Origin: Clostridium sp. C8-1-8
GTDB taxonomy: Bacteria; Bacillota; Clostridia; Clostridiales; Clostridiaceae
DNA: 64,000 nt
NCBI RefSeq assembly: GCF_009928445.1
Contig: NZ_JAABNO010000001.1
Coordinates: 62,001 to 126,000 of the forward strand
Direction of reading: 5' to 3'
Position numbers and translations under genes: made by a program. This document shows positions 7,726-15,491 of the stretch, one piece after another (within the stretch, counting starts at the first letter, position 1; each line of letters starts with the position of its first letter). Under the pieces are notes generated by a model. That model was given only the letters and a program-made list of their open reading frames with translations. It did not search any database and had not been told where the DNA came from.

Positions 7726-8439
7726 TTATTTCTCTGCTTTGCCTCCCTTTATCATTAACCATATGCCAAGTCCTAATTCCCCTAGTGTCATTGGAACACT
7801 TAGCATTGTTTCTATTACCCTGGTAATATTATCGTATTGAGGTAAGAATACATGCATTATATGGATAAATACATAGCTAAAAGAAGCTATCAATAAAAGT
7901 ATTGCTAATATATTGGGCATGAAGTTTGACTTAAGTGTCAAATATCCGATGATGAATAGATGGAATCCAAAAATTATTAGTCCTAAAGACCACATTTTGT
8001 GAAAGCCTATGATAAATAGCATTAGTAAATACTTTAATTGGTATGTTTGAATTAAAGGTAGTTTGTATTCATTGCTTAATAAGATAGATATAAATATTAA
8101 ATTTAGAATAGCTATCCCAAGTATAGTAGAATATATCAAGCGTATCCACGCTCCAAGCAGAGATAAGCTACTATCAACTTGTTTTAAGAACACGTATAGC
8201 GCCCAGGAAATCACAACATCGCCAATGAGAGTTATGAGCCAGCTGAAGATACCAAGTTGAAAAAGTGAGAAGAACTTTTTTATATTGTCCATAGTGGCTG
8301 TTGCATCATCAAGAACTATTAATCTATTATCAACTAGTCCTACTGAAAAGCCAGCTGAAATTGCAATGATACAAATGGTCAATCCGGCTATTAATGCAAC
8401 TTTCCTAAGTGATATTTTTTCTGTTTCAAAGACTAACAT
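7726..8439 (-). CDS. DUF4386 integral membrane protein
   Basis: 237 residues with GGAGGG before the ATG. Six hydrophobic segments are visible: LIAGLTICIIAISAGFSVGL, IFSWLITLIGDVVISWALYVFL, IYSTILGIAILNLIFISILL, MLFIIGFHKMWSLGLIIFGF, ILAILLLIASFSYVFIHIM and a final LGELGLGIWLMIKGGK. The conserved GDVV and FH-x6-G patterns and the size fit DUF4386. The function is unknown for the family. It is convergent with the Crp/Fnr gene. Its promoter region carries the hairpin repeat at 8511-8564. Confidence 0.85.
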   Translation of the reverse strand: MLVFETEKISLRKVALIAGLTICIIAISAGFSVGLVDNRLIVLDDATATMDNIKKFFSLFQLGIFSWLITLIGDVVISWALYVFLKQVDSSLSLLGAWIRLIYSTILGIAILNLIFISILLSNEYKLPLIQTYQLKYLLMLFIIGFHKMWSLGLIIFGFHLFIIGYLTLKSNFMPNILAILLLIASFSYVFIHIMHVFLPQYDNITRVIETMLSVPMTLGELGLGIWLMIKGGKAEK

Positions 8440-8510
8440 TTCTATCCCTCCTCTTTATTGAGCTCATTATAGCATCTCTATGATTACAAATCCTTGACTT
8501 AAGTCAATGG

Positions 8511-8564
8511 TAGAGGACGGAGCTTTTATTCCTTTTTAGGTACGAAAGCCCCGTGCCACTGTCC
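8511..8564. repeat. Hairpin repeat element, copy upstream of the VWA gene
   Basis: ACGGAGCTTT and AAAGCCCCGT (one mismatch) form a stem around a pyrimidine-rich loop. It is homologous to 7062-7105 and lies in the divergent space between the DUF4386 and VWA genes. Confidence 0.5.
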
Positions 8565-8628
8565 ATTGAATAAACCTCCATCCCTTTGAATATATTTATC
8601 AAGTAAGAAATTATCGGGATGGGAGCTT

Positions 8629-9720
8629 ATGAATAGCAGTATAGATGTATGTATCAGCTTTGATACAACAGGTTCAATGTATCCATGTTTAACACAGGTT
8701 AGGAGAAGCATAAAACAGATAGTGAGTAAGTTGTTTTCTGATATTCCTAGTTTGAGAATATCTATAATAGCTCATGGAGACTACTGTGATGCGGAAAAGC
8801 CTTATGTAATAAAGCTTAAGGATTTTTCAAGTGACGAAAAGGAAATAATTGATTTTATTACAACGGTGGAACCAACATATGGTGGTGATGCCCCTGAATG
8901 CTATGAATTAGTATTAAATAAGGCGAGGACTAGCCTCTCATGGAAGTCAGGAACCTCCAAGGTGTTAGTTATAATCGGTGATGATGTACCTCACGGTCCT
9001 AATTATGCTGCAAACGTAAATAAGATTGATTGGAGAAATGAATTAGGACTTCTTTTAGAGAGCGGAATAAACGTATATGGAATCCATGCTATGCCTGGAG
9101 TAAGAAAGCATTCTAAGCCTTTTTATGAGGAGATAGCCAATAAAACTGGAGGATTTTATTTAACCTTAGATCAGTTTGCAAACATACCAGATTTGATAAT
9201 GGCTATATGCTACAAACAAGATGGAGAAGACAGCCTTATGAGTTTTGCTGAAGAGCTTAAGTCAAAAGGCAGAATGAATTATAACATCAGGAGTTCCATT
9301 CAAAAGTTAAGCTATAGAGAGATAGAAGAGTATGTAAGTGAAGATGGACTTAATCCTGTGCCAGACGGTCGTTTCCAAGTACTAACCGTAGACAAAGAGC
9401 AGAGTATAAAAGAATTCATTTTAGAGCAAGGAATATCTTTTAAAGTTGGCAGAGGATTTTATGAGCTAACAAAGACTGAAAAGGTTGGAGTTAATAAAGA
9501 AGTACTACTATATGAAAAAGAAACAGGGAAAATATTCAATGGTGAGCAGGTTAGGGACATGCTAAAACTCAGTCCACAGCAAAATATAAGAGGAGTTCTT
9601 GAAACCTTGAAGCCAGTATTAATGGATAAGTATAAGGTATTTATTCAATCTACCTCATATAATAGAAAGCTTATGGCCAACACTAGTCTGCTATATGAAG
9701 TAGAAGATTGGGATAGATAA
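8629..9720 (+). CDS. Stand-alone von Willebrand factor A domain protein
   Basis: 363 residues, start ATG with GGGAG upstream and no signal peptide, so cytoplasmic. Residues about 5-195 form a VWA domain. The MIDAS metal site appears as D12-T-T14-G-S16 (DxTxS), with the distal acidic residue in TYGGDAPECYE and the strand VLVIIGDDVPHG. This DTTGSM form and the GGDAPE motif are those of the VWA domain of alpha-kinase VwkA-like proteins. The remaining 165 residues are not a kinase and match nothing I recognise (VPDGRFQVLTVDKEQSIKEFILEQG; YELTKTEKVGVNKEVLLYEKETG). No MoxR ATPase or tellurium-resistance neighbour is present. It is monocistronic, with a terminator right after it. Confidence 0.85.
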   Translation: MNSSIDVCISFDTTGSMYPCLTQVRRSIKQIVSKLFSDIPSLRISIIAHGDYCDAEKPYVIKLKDFSSDEKEIIDFITTVEPTYGGDAPECYELVLNKARTSLSWKSGTSKVLVIIGDDVPHGPNYAANVNKIDWRNELGLLLESGINVYGIHAMPGVRKHSKPFYEEIANKTGGFYLTLDQFANIPDLIMAICYKQDGEDSLMSFAEELKSKGRMNYNIRSSIQKLSYREIEEYVSEDGLNPVPDGRFQVLTVDKEQSIKEFILEQGISFKVGRGFYELTKTEKVGVNKEVLLYEKETGKIFNGEQVRDMLKLSPQQNIRGVLETLKPVLMDKYKVFIQSTSYNRKLMANTSLLYEVEDWDR

Positions 9721-9726
9721 ATATAG

Positions 9727-9762
9727 AAAAGAGGACCTGCGTAATTGTAAGTCCTCTTTTTC
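9727..9762 (+). terminator. Intrinsic terminator of the VWA gene
   Basis: AAAGAGGAC / GTCCTCTTT, 9-bp stem, followed by TTTTT, immediately after the stop codon. Confidence 0.85.
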
Positions 9763-9778
9763 ATATAAATAATAGTCT

Positions 9779-9896
9779 ATATTAAAGAGACCTGTAGAAA
9801 TTAAATGGTCGGTCATACGATACGTATATGAGTTTATTCAAAGAGTTAATATGATTTTGTCATATTCTCAAACATAACCAAACAATACAGCTTCGC
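9779..9896 (+). mobile_element. MITE-like dispersed element, copy 1 (diverged, right end unclear)
   Basis: GAAATTAAATGGTCGGTCAT, then AGTTAATATGATTTTGTCAT and AACAATACAG align in order with the copy at 56697-56931. The left end (TTAAAG...GAAATTAAATGGT) is recognisable. The right inverted repeat is not. Confidence 0.55.
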
Positions 9897-10134
9897 TATA
9901 AGTAAGTATATATTAAAGCCTTTTAGGAAACATATATGACTAATATAAGCTATAGATATACTCTTTCGTTCATAAATATATGTTCAAAGTACTTTTAGTA
10001 CTGAGAGGATAGCTTGAAGATATAAGTTTCATGATGCAGTATTAGAAAAGAATGTAGTATTTCTATGCAAATTATATTTCAAAAATCAGTAGCATTTGAG
10101 AAAAAATATACTTAGAAGAAAGAGAGTTGATTAA

Positions 10135-10776
10135 GTGATAGAAGAGTTAAGAGAGTTTGTAGAAGATTTAGCCAGAATAGAAGTTACACAAAATGTATTT
10201 AATCAATACTCCTATGAATTTGAAGAAAATGCTATAAGAAGAGATAATTTATTAATTTATTTAAGAGAAATGAGTATTTTGAAACCGAAGATTATATTGG
10301 TAGGGGAGGCACCTGGATATAGAGGCTGTCGTATCACTGGAGTACCTTTTAGTAGTGAGTACCTTTTAATTAATAATATGGAGGGTATGAATCTGTTTGG
10401 AAAGGATAAAGGTTATAAACTGCCTATTGACACTGACAAACTTACAAAGGAGCCAACAGCTACAATAGTATGGCAGACTTTTATAAAATATGATCTTAAG
10501 GTTTTTGGTTGGAATGCATTTCCTTTTCATCCTTATAAACAAGGAAACATGGAGAGCAACAGAACACCTTTAAAAAAAGAGCTTCTAATAGGAGAAAAGC
10601 CTCTTTTGAGAATCATTGAATTATTTAATATAAAAAATATCATTGCTATGGGAAACAAGGCAGAGGAAAGTCTCAATAAGCTAGGTATAAACTGTGATAA
10701 AGTAAGGCATCCAGCTCAAGGAGGCAAGAACGACTTTGTTCAGGGAATTAGAGCAATAGTAGAGAAGTCACGGTAG
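10135..10776 (+). CDS. Uracil-DNA glycosylase superfamily protein
   Basis: 213 residues starting at GTG (AGAAAGAGAG upstream). Motif 1 is GEAPG at residues 57-61, followed by YRGCRITGVPFSSE, the UDG-superfamily active-site loop with GVPF. VFGWNAFPFHP holds the central strand, and RHPAQGG near residue 195 is motif 2 (HP[A/S]). No four-Cys iron-sulfur cluster of family 4 or 5 enzymes is seen, so it is a divergent UDG-like protein; base specificity cannot be read. It may repair deaminated DNA or belong to an unknown role. The next gene, 154 bases on, is a phage-type replication-initiator-like protein. Confidence 0.8.
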   Translation: MIEELREFVEDLARIEVTQNVFNQYSYEFEENAIRRDNLLIYLREMSILKPKIILVGEAPGYRGCRITGVPFSSEYLLINNMEGMNLFGKDKGYKLPIDTDKLTKEPTATIVWQTFIKYDLKVFGWNAFPFHPYKQGNMESNRTPLKKELLIGEKPLLRIIELFNIKNIIAMGNKAEESLNKLGINCDKVRHPAQGGKNDFVQGIRAIVEKSR

Positions 10777-10930
10777 ATGATTCGAGTATAATTTGAAGTT
10801 AAGTATTACAAAATTCTTAAGAAATAAAAAGTTTCCCTAAATAACTTGAATACTGCATATATACTGGTTAAAAAGTAATTTTAATTACAAAGTTTTTATT
10901 ATTAAATTAAAACAATATTGGAGGGGGATT

Positions 10931-12109
10931 ATGAAGTATTCAATTATGGGCTTTAATCAAGAAAAACTTATGGAATTTGGTTTGGACATCAAGGATGCGG
11001 CTATACTTAGATATTTTGTTGATTTTATGGAGTCTTTTAAAATGAGAAGTCAAGTCATTGATAGAGAGATATATTATTGGGTTAAGTATGAAGGAGTTAT
11101 TAAACAATATCCTATTTTAAATCTTAGCAATGCAGATAGTGTATATAGAAGGTTTAAAAAACTGGTTAAACTAAATATTTTGAAGCATAAGACTGTTGTA
11201 GCCAATGGGAAATATTCATATTATACCTTAGGTGATAACTATATAGAATTAATATTTGAGTACAATATGCACAGTTTTAGTAGAAAGAAGGACAGGTTTA
11301 ATGACGTATTTAGCCAGTGTGAGGAGACGGAAATTGATCGCTTTGATGAGGATAATGATTATGAAGAGTTAATTGAGCAGGAAGATGATTATAGATATTA
11401 TGATGAGTATGATGAGCAAAGATTTAAAGAGGAGATTGAATTTTATAACGCACATGTGGTAGAGAAAGATAAGATAGTAGACTATCCTGAAACTTCATTC
11501 TTAAGTGATGAGGCTTTAACAGAAGATGAAGAAGCGGTAGAAGATATTAATGAATTATATAAAGTAGAGGATTATGAAAAAGAAGGTTGCTTCAGCTCAA
11601 CAAAGGAGCACTGTGATAAAAAGGAAAACCATGGGATGGAGGACATAGAACCATTAGCTGAAAGCGCAAGGAAATATAAAGAGTTATATGGATTTGACTT
11701 TTTTAATGTAGCAGAAAATATAAGAGCTTTAGATATTGAAATAGCTGCTAAAAAAAATGAAGAGTCAGAGTACTATGAAGATTATTGTGATGAACACTTG
11801 ATAAGGGAACAGGAGCTATTTAGTAATTTTAAACCCACAGGAGATATAGAAGCTAATAATAAAGATTTTGAGGTAAAGTTATTGGAGGAATTCAATGGGA
11901 AGAAGAAGCGCAAGGCTTTTTCTAGCATAGGCAGCATACTTAGTGAATATATAGCTAAGATTAGTACATTAAGGCATAAGTCGGATGAAACTCAGTTGGA
12001 TGACGGACGAATATCCTTAAGGGATCAGGATGAATATCCCGTTGATACCGGAGGGATGGTAGGAACAAATAATTCTTCTATTAATAATTCTTTTATTAAA
12101 AATAATTAA
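10931..12109 (+). CDS. Phage/plasmid replication-initiator-like protein with acidic C-terminal region
   Basis: 392 residues, ATG preceded by TTGGAGGGGGAT. Residues 1-110 (MKYSIMGFNQEKLMEFGLD, then AAILRYFVDF, IYYWVKYEGVIKQYPIL, SVYRRFKKLVKLNILKH, YSYYTLGDNY) match the N-terminal winged-helix domain seen in clostridial phage and plasmid replication or DnaD-like proteins. From about 115 to 330 the chain becomes very acidic and low-complexity (RFDEDNDYEELIEQEDDYRY and similar), ending in an Asn/Ser-rich tail. No helicase-loader DnaD C-terminal domain is recognisable. There are no phage neighbours, so this is either a remnant or a domesticated protein. Confidence 0.7.
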   Translation: MKYSIMGFNQEKLMEFGLDIKDAAILRYFVDFMESFKMRSQVIDREIYYWVKYEGVIKQYPILNLSNADSVYRRFKKLVKLNILKHKTVVANGKYSYYTLGDNYIELIFEYNMHSFSRKKDRFNDVFSQCEETEIDRFDEDNDYEELIEQEDDYRYYDEYDEQRFKEEIEFYNAHVVEKDKIVDYPETSFLSDEALTEDEEAVEDINELYKVEDYEKEGCFSSTKEHCDKKENHGMEDIEPLAESARKYKELYGFDFFNVAENIRALDIEIAAKKNEESEYYEDYCDEHLIREQELFSNFKPTGDIEANNKDFEVKLLEEFNGKKKRKAFSSIGSILSEYIAKISTLRHKSDETQLDDGRISLRDQDEYPVDTGGMVGTNNSSINNSFIKNN

Positions 12110-12587
12110 TAAAAAAATAATAATAAATATAGTGGTAATTATAGATATAGTGATGGAAATAGCTATATGTTTATTAATATATAAATATAATAAATATTAC
12201 TCATGGATGTATTTGAATATAAAATCTATAATCAGTTAAGCGATGAAGTAAGTTTAATACAGCTTTTATAAAAATGATTAACTTAGATCTTTTTAAACAA
12301 CATTCTTCAATATAACCATAACTTAAAACAAAGTTTATAGATGGATTTACTTAAAATATCTTTAGGTAGAGTATATTCTAAGTGTACTATAATTTAATCT
12401 TTAAATCATAATAACATACCTTTTTCATGATACTAAATATTTTAATACCATTTAGATGGTTTAACTTTAATGTGGTAATATTCTATTTCTTTTAACAAAT
12501 TTGAATAATGTATTGATGTAAAGTTTATAAAAGTATATATTTTTTATAGGGTAAAATAATATTAATTTATTTAGAGGTGATGAGAAT
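12110..12587. other. A+T-rich gene-free stretch
   Basis: No gene, clear terminator, iteron array or tRNA is seen. The region is extremely A+T rich, with only weak small palindromes such as ACCATTTAGATGGT around 12449. If the upstream protein is a real initiator its origin could be here, but I see no repeated binding sites. Confidence 0.4.
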
Positions 12588-13760
12588 ATGTTGGGAGAGG
12601 TTGAAATAAACCAAATAAAAAAAGCACTAAGAACAAGTATAAATAACAATGAGTTAGCTGGAGGTAACTTATTGGTTTTAAAGAATGGTAAAGAAGTTTT
12701 TTATCATGAGGATGGGATGGCTGATAAAGAGCAGGAGATAGCTATAAAAAGAGATTCTATCTTTAGGTTATATTCTATGTCAAAGCCTGTGACAGCTGCT
12801 GCTGTAATGATACTTTTAGAACGTGGTGAAATCGATTTGTACGAGCCTGTAAGCAAGTATTTAAAGGGTTTCAGAAATCAAATGGTAGAGGTTGAAGGAA
12901 AACTAGTTCCAGTGGAAAGAGAAGTTATGATAAAAGATCTGCTTTCTATGACATCAGGGTTAGTATATGGTGGAGAACATAGAGCTGGAAGGGATACAGA
13001 GGCTCTGCTTGACGAAATAGGAAAAAGAATGTTAGGTGAACAACCAATGGGAACTGTAGAAGCTATGAATAAGCTTGGAGAGTGTACCCTTGCATATCAA
13101 CCGGGGACAAGCTGGGATTATGGAACTTCTGCGGATGTACTTGGGGCAATAGTTGAAGTTGCTAGTGGAAAGAGCTTTGGAAGATTATTGAGTGAAGAAA
13201 TATTTGAGCCACTAGGCATGAAAGATACCGGATTTTGGGTGCCAGAAGAAAAAAGAGCTAGACTTGTAAAAACATATGCCGATAACAATGGTGATTTAGT
13301 ATTATATACAGAAAATCACTTAGGTATAATTAATTGCATGGATAGAGAGCCAGCCTTCGAATCCGGTGGAGCAGGTTTAGTTTCAACCATAGACGACTAT
13401 GCAAGATTTGCTACAATGCTCATAAATAAGGGAAGTCTAGATGGTGTTCAAATATTAAGACCAAGAACAGTTGAGTATCTAACTTCGGCAAATCTAAACA
13501 CATGGCAACAAAATAATTTCAATAATTGGATAAGCCTTTCAGGCCACAGCTATGGCAATTTGATGCGAGTAATGACTGATTGTAGCAAAGCTGGAGATTT
13601 AGGTTTTCCCGGGGAATATGGCTGGGACGGATGGCTTGGAGCATATTTTAATAACTGTCCCAATGAAAAGTTAACCTTTTTATTCATGATGCAAAAAACT
13701 GATTCAGGAACTACTAGCCTTACCAGAAAATTACGTAATATTATTTTTAGTGCTATATAA
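12588..13760 (+). CDS. Class C beta-lactamase-like serine hydrolase
   Basis: 390 residues, GAGGTGATGAG before the ATG, no signal peptide. The catalytic tetrad SxxK is S63-M-S-K66 (FRLYSMSKPVT), and the second motif is Y178-G-T in WDYGTSADVLG. The long insertion with YGGEHRAGRDTEALL and the C-terminal WDGWLGAYFNN are typical of EstB-like esterases and beta-lactamase-related hydrolases (PF00144), not of resistance enzymes. It probably hydrolyses an ester or amide inside the cell; the substrate is unknown. It is monocistronic, closed by a strong terminator. Confidence 0.9.
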   Translation: MLGEVEINQIKKALRTSINNNELAGGNLLVLKNGKEVFYHEDGMADKEQEIAIKRDSIFRLYSMSKPVTAAAVMILLERGEIDLYEPVSKYLKGFRNQMVEVEGKLVPVEREVMIKDLLSMTSGLVYGGEHRAGRDTEALLDEIGKRMLGEQPMGTVEAMNKLGECTLAYQPGTSWDYGTSADVLGAIVEVASGKSFGRLLSEEIFEPLGMKDTGFWVPEEKRARLVKTYADNNGDLVLYTENHLGIINCMDREPAFESGGAGLVSTIDDYARFATMLINKGSLDGVQILRPRTVEYLTSANLNTWQQNNFNNWISLSGHSYGNLMRVMTDCSKAGDLGFPGEYGWDGWLGAYFNNCPNEKLTFLFMMQKTDSGTTSLTRKLRNIIFSAI

Positions 13761-13801
13761 ACAGTTCTTATATAGACATACTACTTCAAAATTCAATTTA
13801 A

Positions 13802-13841
13802 CAAAATAAAGCTTCTTAGTTTAATCGAAAGCTTTATTTTG
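13802..13841. terminator. Strong terminator after the serine hydrolase gene
   Basis: CAAAATAAAGCTT pairs with AAGCTTTATTTTG (12-13 bp) around a 14-base loop. The A and T runs on both sides allow action in both directions. Confidence 0.8.
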
Positions 13842-13925
13842 AGTTTAAGGGTAGAAGTGGTACATCTTTGTATAGAAACTTAATTTACGATGTTTTATAA
13901 TCCATAGTTCTGTGGATTTCTAAAC

Positions 13926-13960
13926 AGCTGTAAATTAATAGTTTAGTTAGCAACTTTATA
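13926..13960 (-). repeat. Dispersed short repeat R2, copy e
   Basis: On the minus strand, AAAGTTGCTAACTAAACTAT followed by TAATTTAC aligns with the core at 17773-17798 and the other R2 copies. Confidence 0.4.
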
Positions 13961-14056
13961 TAAAAAATTAAAGATGCACCACCACGGTTTTCAAACCAGC
14001 TTCCTAGAGTCAAAGGGGGAGGTTGATTCTAGAAAGCTTCAGGTGATACATCTTTA
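13956..14056 (-). ncRNA. Candidate structured RNA with three stems and C-rich loop
   Basis: Read on the minus strand, AAAGATGTATCACC (14055-14042) closes with GGTGGTGCATCTTT (13983-13970) through two U-G wobbles. Inside are a 16-bp hairpin (AGCTTTCTAGAATCAA / TTGACTCTAGGAAGCT) with loop CCTCCCCCT, and a small GGTTTTCAAACC-type hairpin. AATTTTTTA follows, as in a terminator. The wobble pairs become C-A mismatches on the plus strand, so the minus strand is favoured. The C-rich loop could pair with Shine-Dalgarno sequences. It lies 150 bases beyond the DUF975 stop codon, so it may be that gene's 3' UTR, a terminator or an sRNA. Confidence 0.5.
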
Positions 14057-14207
14057 AACAAATTAGATTTGCACTTACTCATCAATACAAGTTCATTTTA
14101 AGAGTAAAGTACTATATATGATCAAATTAGGATATAATGCTTGAAGGCTTAAGTTGTAGCTTTCGGCATTAATATCCTTTGGATATTGCTGTAGAGTAGT
14201 ATTTTAT

Positions 14208-14966
14208 TTAATCTAATAACAATTCGTCATAGCTACACATATTTTGATATAAAGCTTCTCTTCTTAATACTAGATATAACTCAGCATCTGTAGCATTTTC
14301 GTAAGGCATTACAAAGAATGTGCCAATACCGAAGGCTAATGCGCCTAATATATACCATCCTATGAAGGATAAATCTAATATAAACATATCAAACTTATGG
14401 CCTCTAGTCATTTCATTACTTAACTCAATAGCTCTTGTAGCACCAATGTTTGGGTTATCTGCAAGTATATATGGAACCATGCTGTAAGCATAACTTTTGA
14501 TGATACCAGGTATTATTAATAAAAGGGTCCATAGGAATATAAGAATGTTTTTTAATAACATAGTAGTTACTATTGACATATGATTTTGTTGATCAAAACC
14601 AAAGCTAAAACAATTACGTCTATCTTTATATTGAGCTGCTTGAACAAAATATCTTCTTCCTCCAACTTCTAGTGCATACCCTACAAAAATACGTAATGCA
14701 AGCACTACAACAAAGGCTATAAAAAAGAATGAGATATGTGTCCATTGTATAAAGGGCCAGTGTGTAAATGGAAAGTTTATAAAGCCATAACTATCATAAT
14801 GATTGTAATAAAGGTTATGTCTAAAACTGTTATTATGGGAGCCGTTGCTGCTCCAGCGATGGGTAGCACCTACAAGTGCTAGGACTAAACTGACACCAAA
14901 AGCACCTAAATATATTTTACTTAAAACCTCTTTAGCTCTGTCTTTTAATTCTTTTCTAGACCACAT
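14208..14966 (-). CDS. DUF975 integral membrane protein
   Basis: 252 residues. GGAGG lies five bases before the ATG at 14966; the upstream in-frame GTG at 14978 overlaps that site and is rejected. The family N-terminus MWSRKELKDRAKEVL is present, followed by TM segments (YLGAFGVSLVLALVGA; ISFFFIAFVVVLALRIFVGYALEVGGRRYF; LKNILIFLWTLLLIIPGIIKSYAYSMVPYILAD; FDMFILDLSFIGWYILGALAFGIGTFFVMPYENATDAELY). IIPGIIKSYAYSMVPYIL is the DUF975 hallmark. An unusual His/Asn/Tyr-rich loop (residues about 40-75) lies between TM1 and TM2. The function is unknown. A 23-bp palindrome sits 81 bases upstream. Confidence 0.9.
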   Translation of the reverse strand: MWSRKELKDRAKEVLSKIYLGAFGVSLVLALVGATHRWSSNGSHNNSFRHNLYYNHYDSYGFINFPFTHWPFIQWTHISFFFIAFVVVLALRIFVGYALEVGGRRYFVQAAQYKDRRNCFSFGFDQQNHMSIVTTMLLKNILIFLWTLLLIIPGIIKSYAYSMVPYILADNPNIGATRAIELSNEMTRGHKFDMFILDLSFIGWYILGALAFGIGTFFVMPYENATDAELYLVLRREALYQNMCSYDELLLD

Positions 14967-15046
14967 GATATCCTCCACTAAAATTACTAATTATATTTTG
15001 ATTATAAGGTAATTTGTATTCATTTAAGTAATAACCATGAGCTTAT

Positions 15047-15069
15047 TATAGGTTATATAATAACCTATA
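15047..15069. promoter_or_regulatory. Perfect inverted repeat, possible operator for DUF975 gene
   Basis: TATAGGTTAT and ATAACCTATA are separated by three bases. The 10-bp arms are exact. It lies 81 bases upstream of the DUF975 start. The binding protein is unknown. Confidence 0.35.
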
Positions 15070-15248
15070 GCAAATTCGATAAATGTAAAGATACTTATAC
15101 TTATTGGTTAGATTTGTGTATGAATAGGATAACATTTGCTATTTACTCATATTTACTTAATTTTTCTCACGATTGCGTAAGTGACTAGTTTATCATTGTA
15201 ATATATAGCATGTGGTTAAGTTAAGGTTTTTACTCATAAGAATAGTTA

Positions 15249-15280
15249 TAGACCAACTTCAACTATTAATTTATGCATGT
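15249..15280 (+). repeat. Dispersed short repeat R2, copy b
   Basis: CTTCAACTATTAATTTATGC with flanking ATAGACCAA and ATGTCAAGTAGTG; it aligns with the copies at 63608 and 63697. Confidence 0.4.
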
Positions 15281-15446
15281 CAAGTAGTGCCAAGGAGGCA
15301 TTATTATCGAACCTATATATTTATATAATAGTAGAAAACTTATCTACCTTGTAAGATCTAGGATAGCAGAATTATATGTTATACAGATAGCTAAAAGACT
15401 AGCCTTTCAAAAACATAATTAAAATTAAGTTTTTAGATATATGGGC

Positions 15447-15483
15447 AAAAAAATTACTGAAGAAAGTCACTTCAGCAATTTTT
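15447..15483 (-). terminator. Intrinsic terminator of ahpCF
   Basis: On the minus strand AATTGCTGAAG pairs with CTTCAGTAATT (one mismatch), followed by a run of T. Confidence 0.8.
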
Positions 15484-15491
15484 GTTAGTTA

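Larger units (their letters stand above)
9721..10134. other. Intergenic region with a terminator and MITE copy 1
   Basis: It holds the VWA terminator, then a degenerate copy of the MITE-like element (9779-9896). The last 240 bases are A+T-rich, and I see nothing firm there. Confidence 0.4.
13761..14207. other. Convergent intergenic region rich in structured repeats
   Basis: It holds the terminator at 13802-13841, an AAGTGGTACATCTTT motif at 13855-13869, a copy of the CTAACT...ATTAATTTA repeat (13926-13960, minus) and a large fold at 13956-14056. No protein gene is seen. Confidence 0.5.
14967..15491. other. Intergenic region upstream of DUF975 and downstream of ahpF
   Basis: It contains a perfect palindrome (15047-15069), an R2 repeat copy (15249-15280) and the ahpF terminator (15447-15483). 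No gene is seen. Confidence 0.4.

Noticed and set aside
12110-12587. Replication origin next to the initiator-like gene
   Set aside because: No iterons, DnaA-box cluster or strong palindromes could be found; high A+T alone is not evidence.
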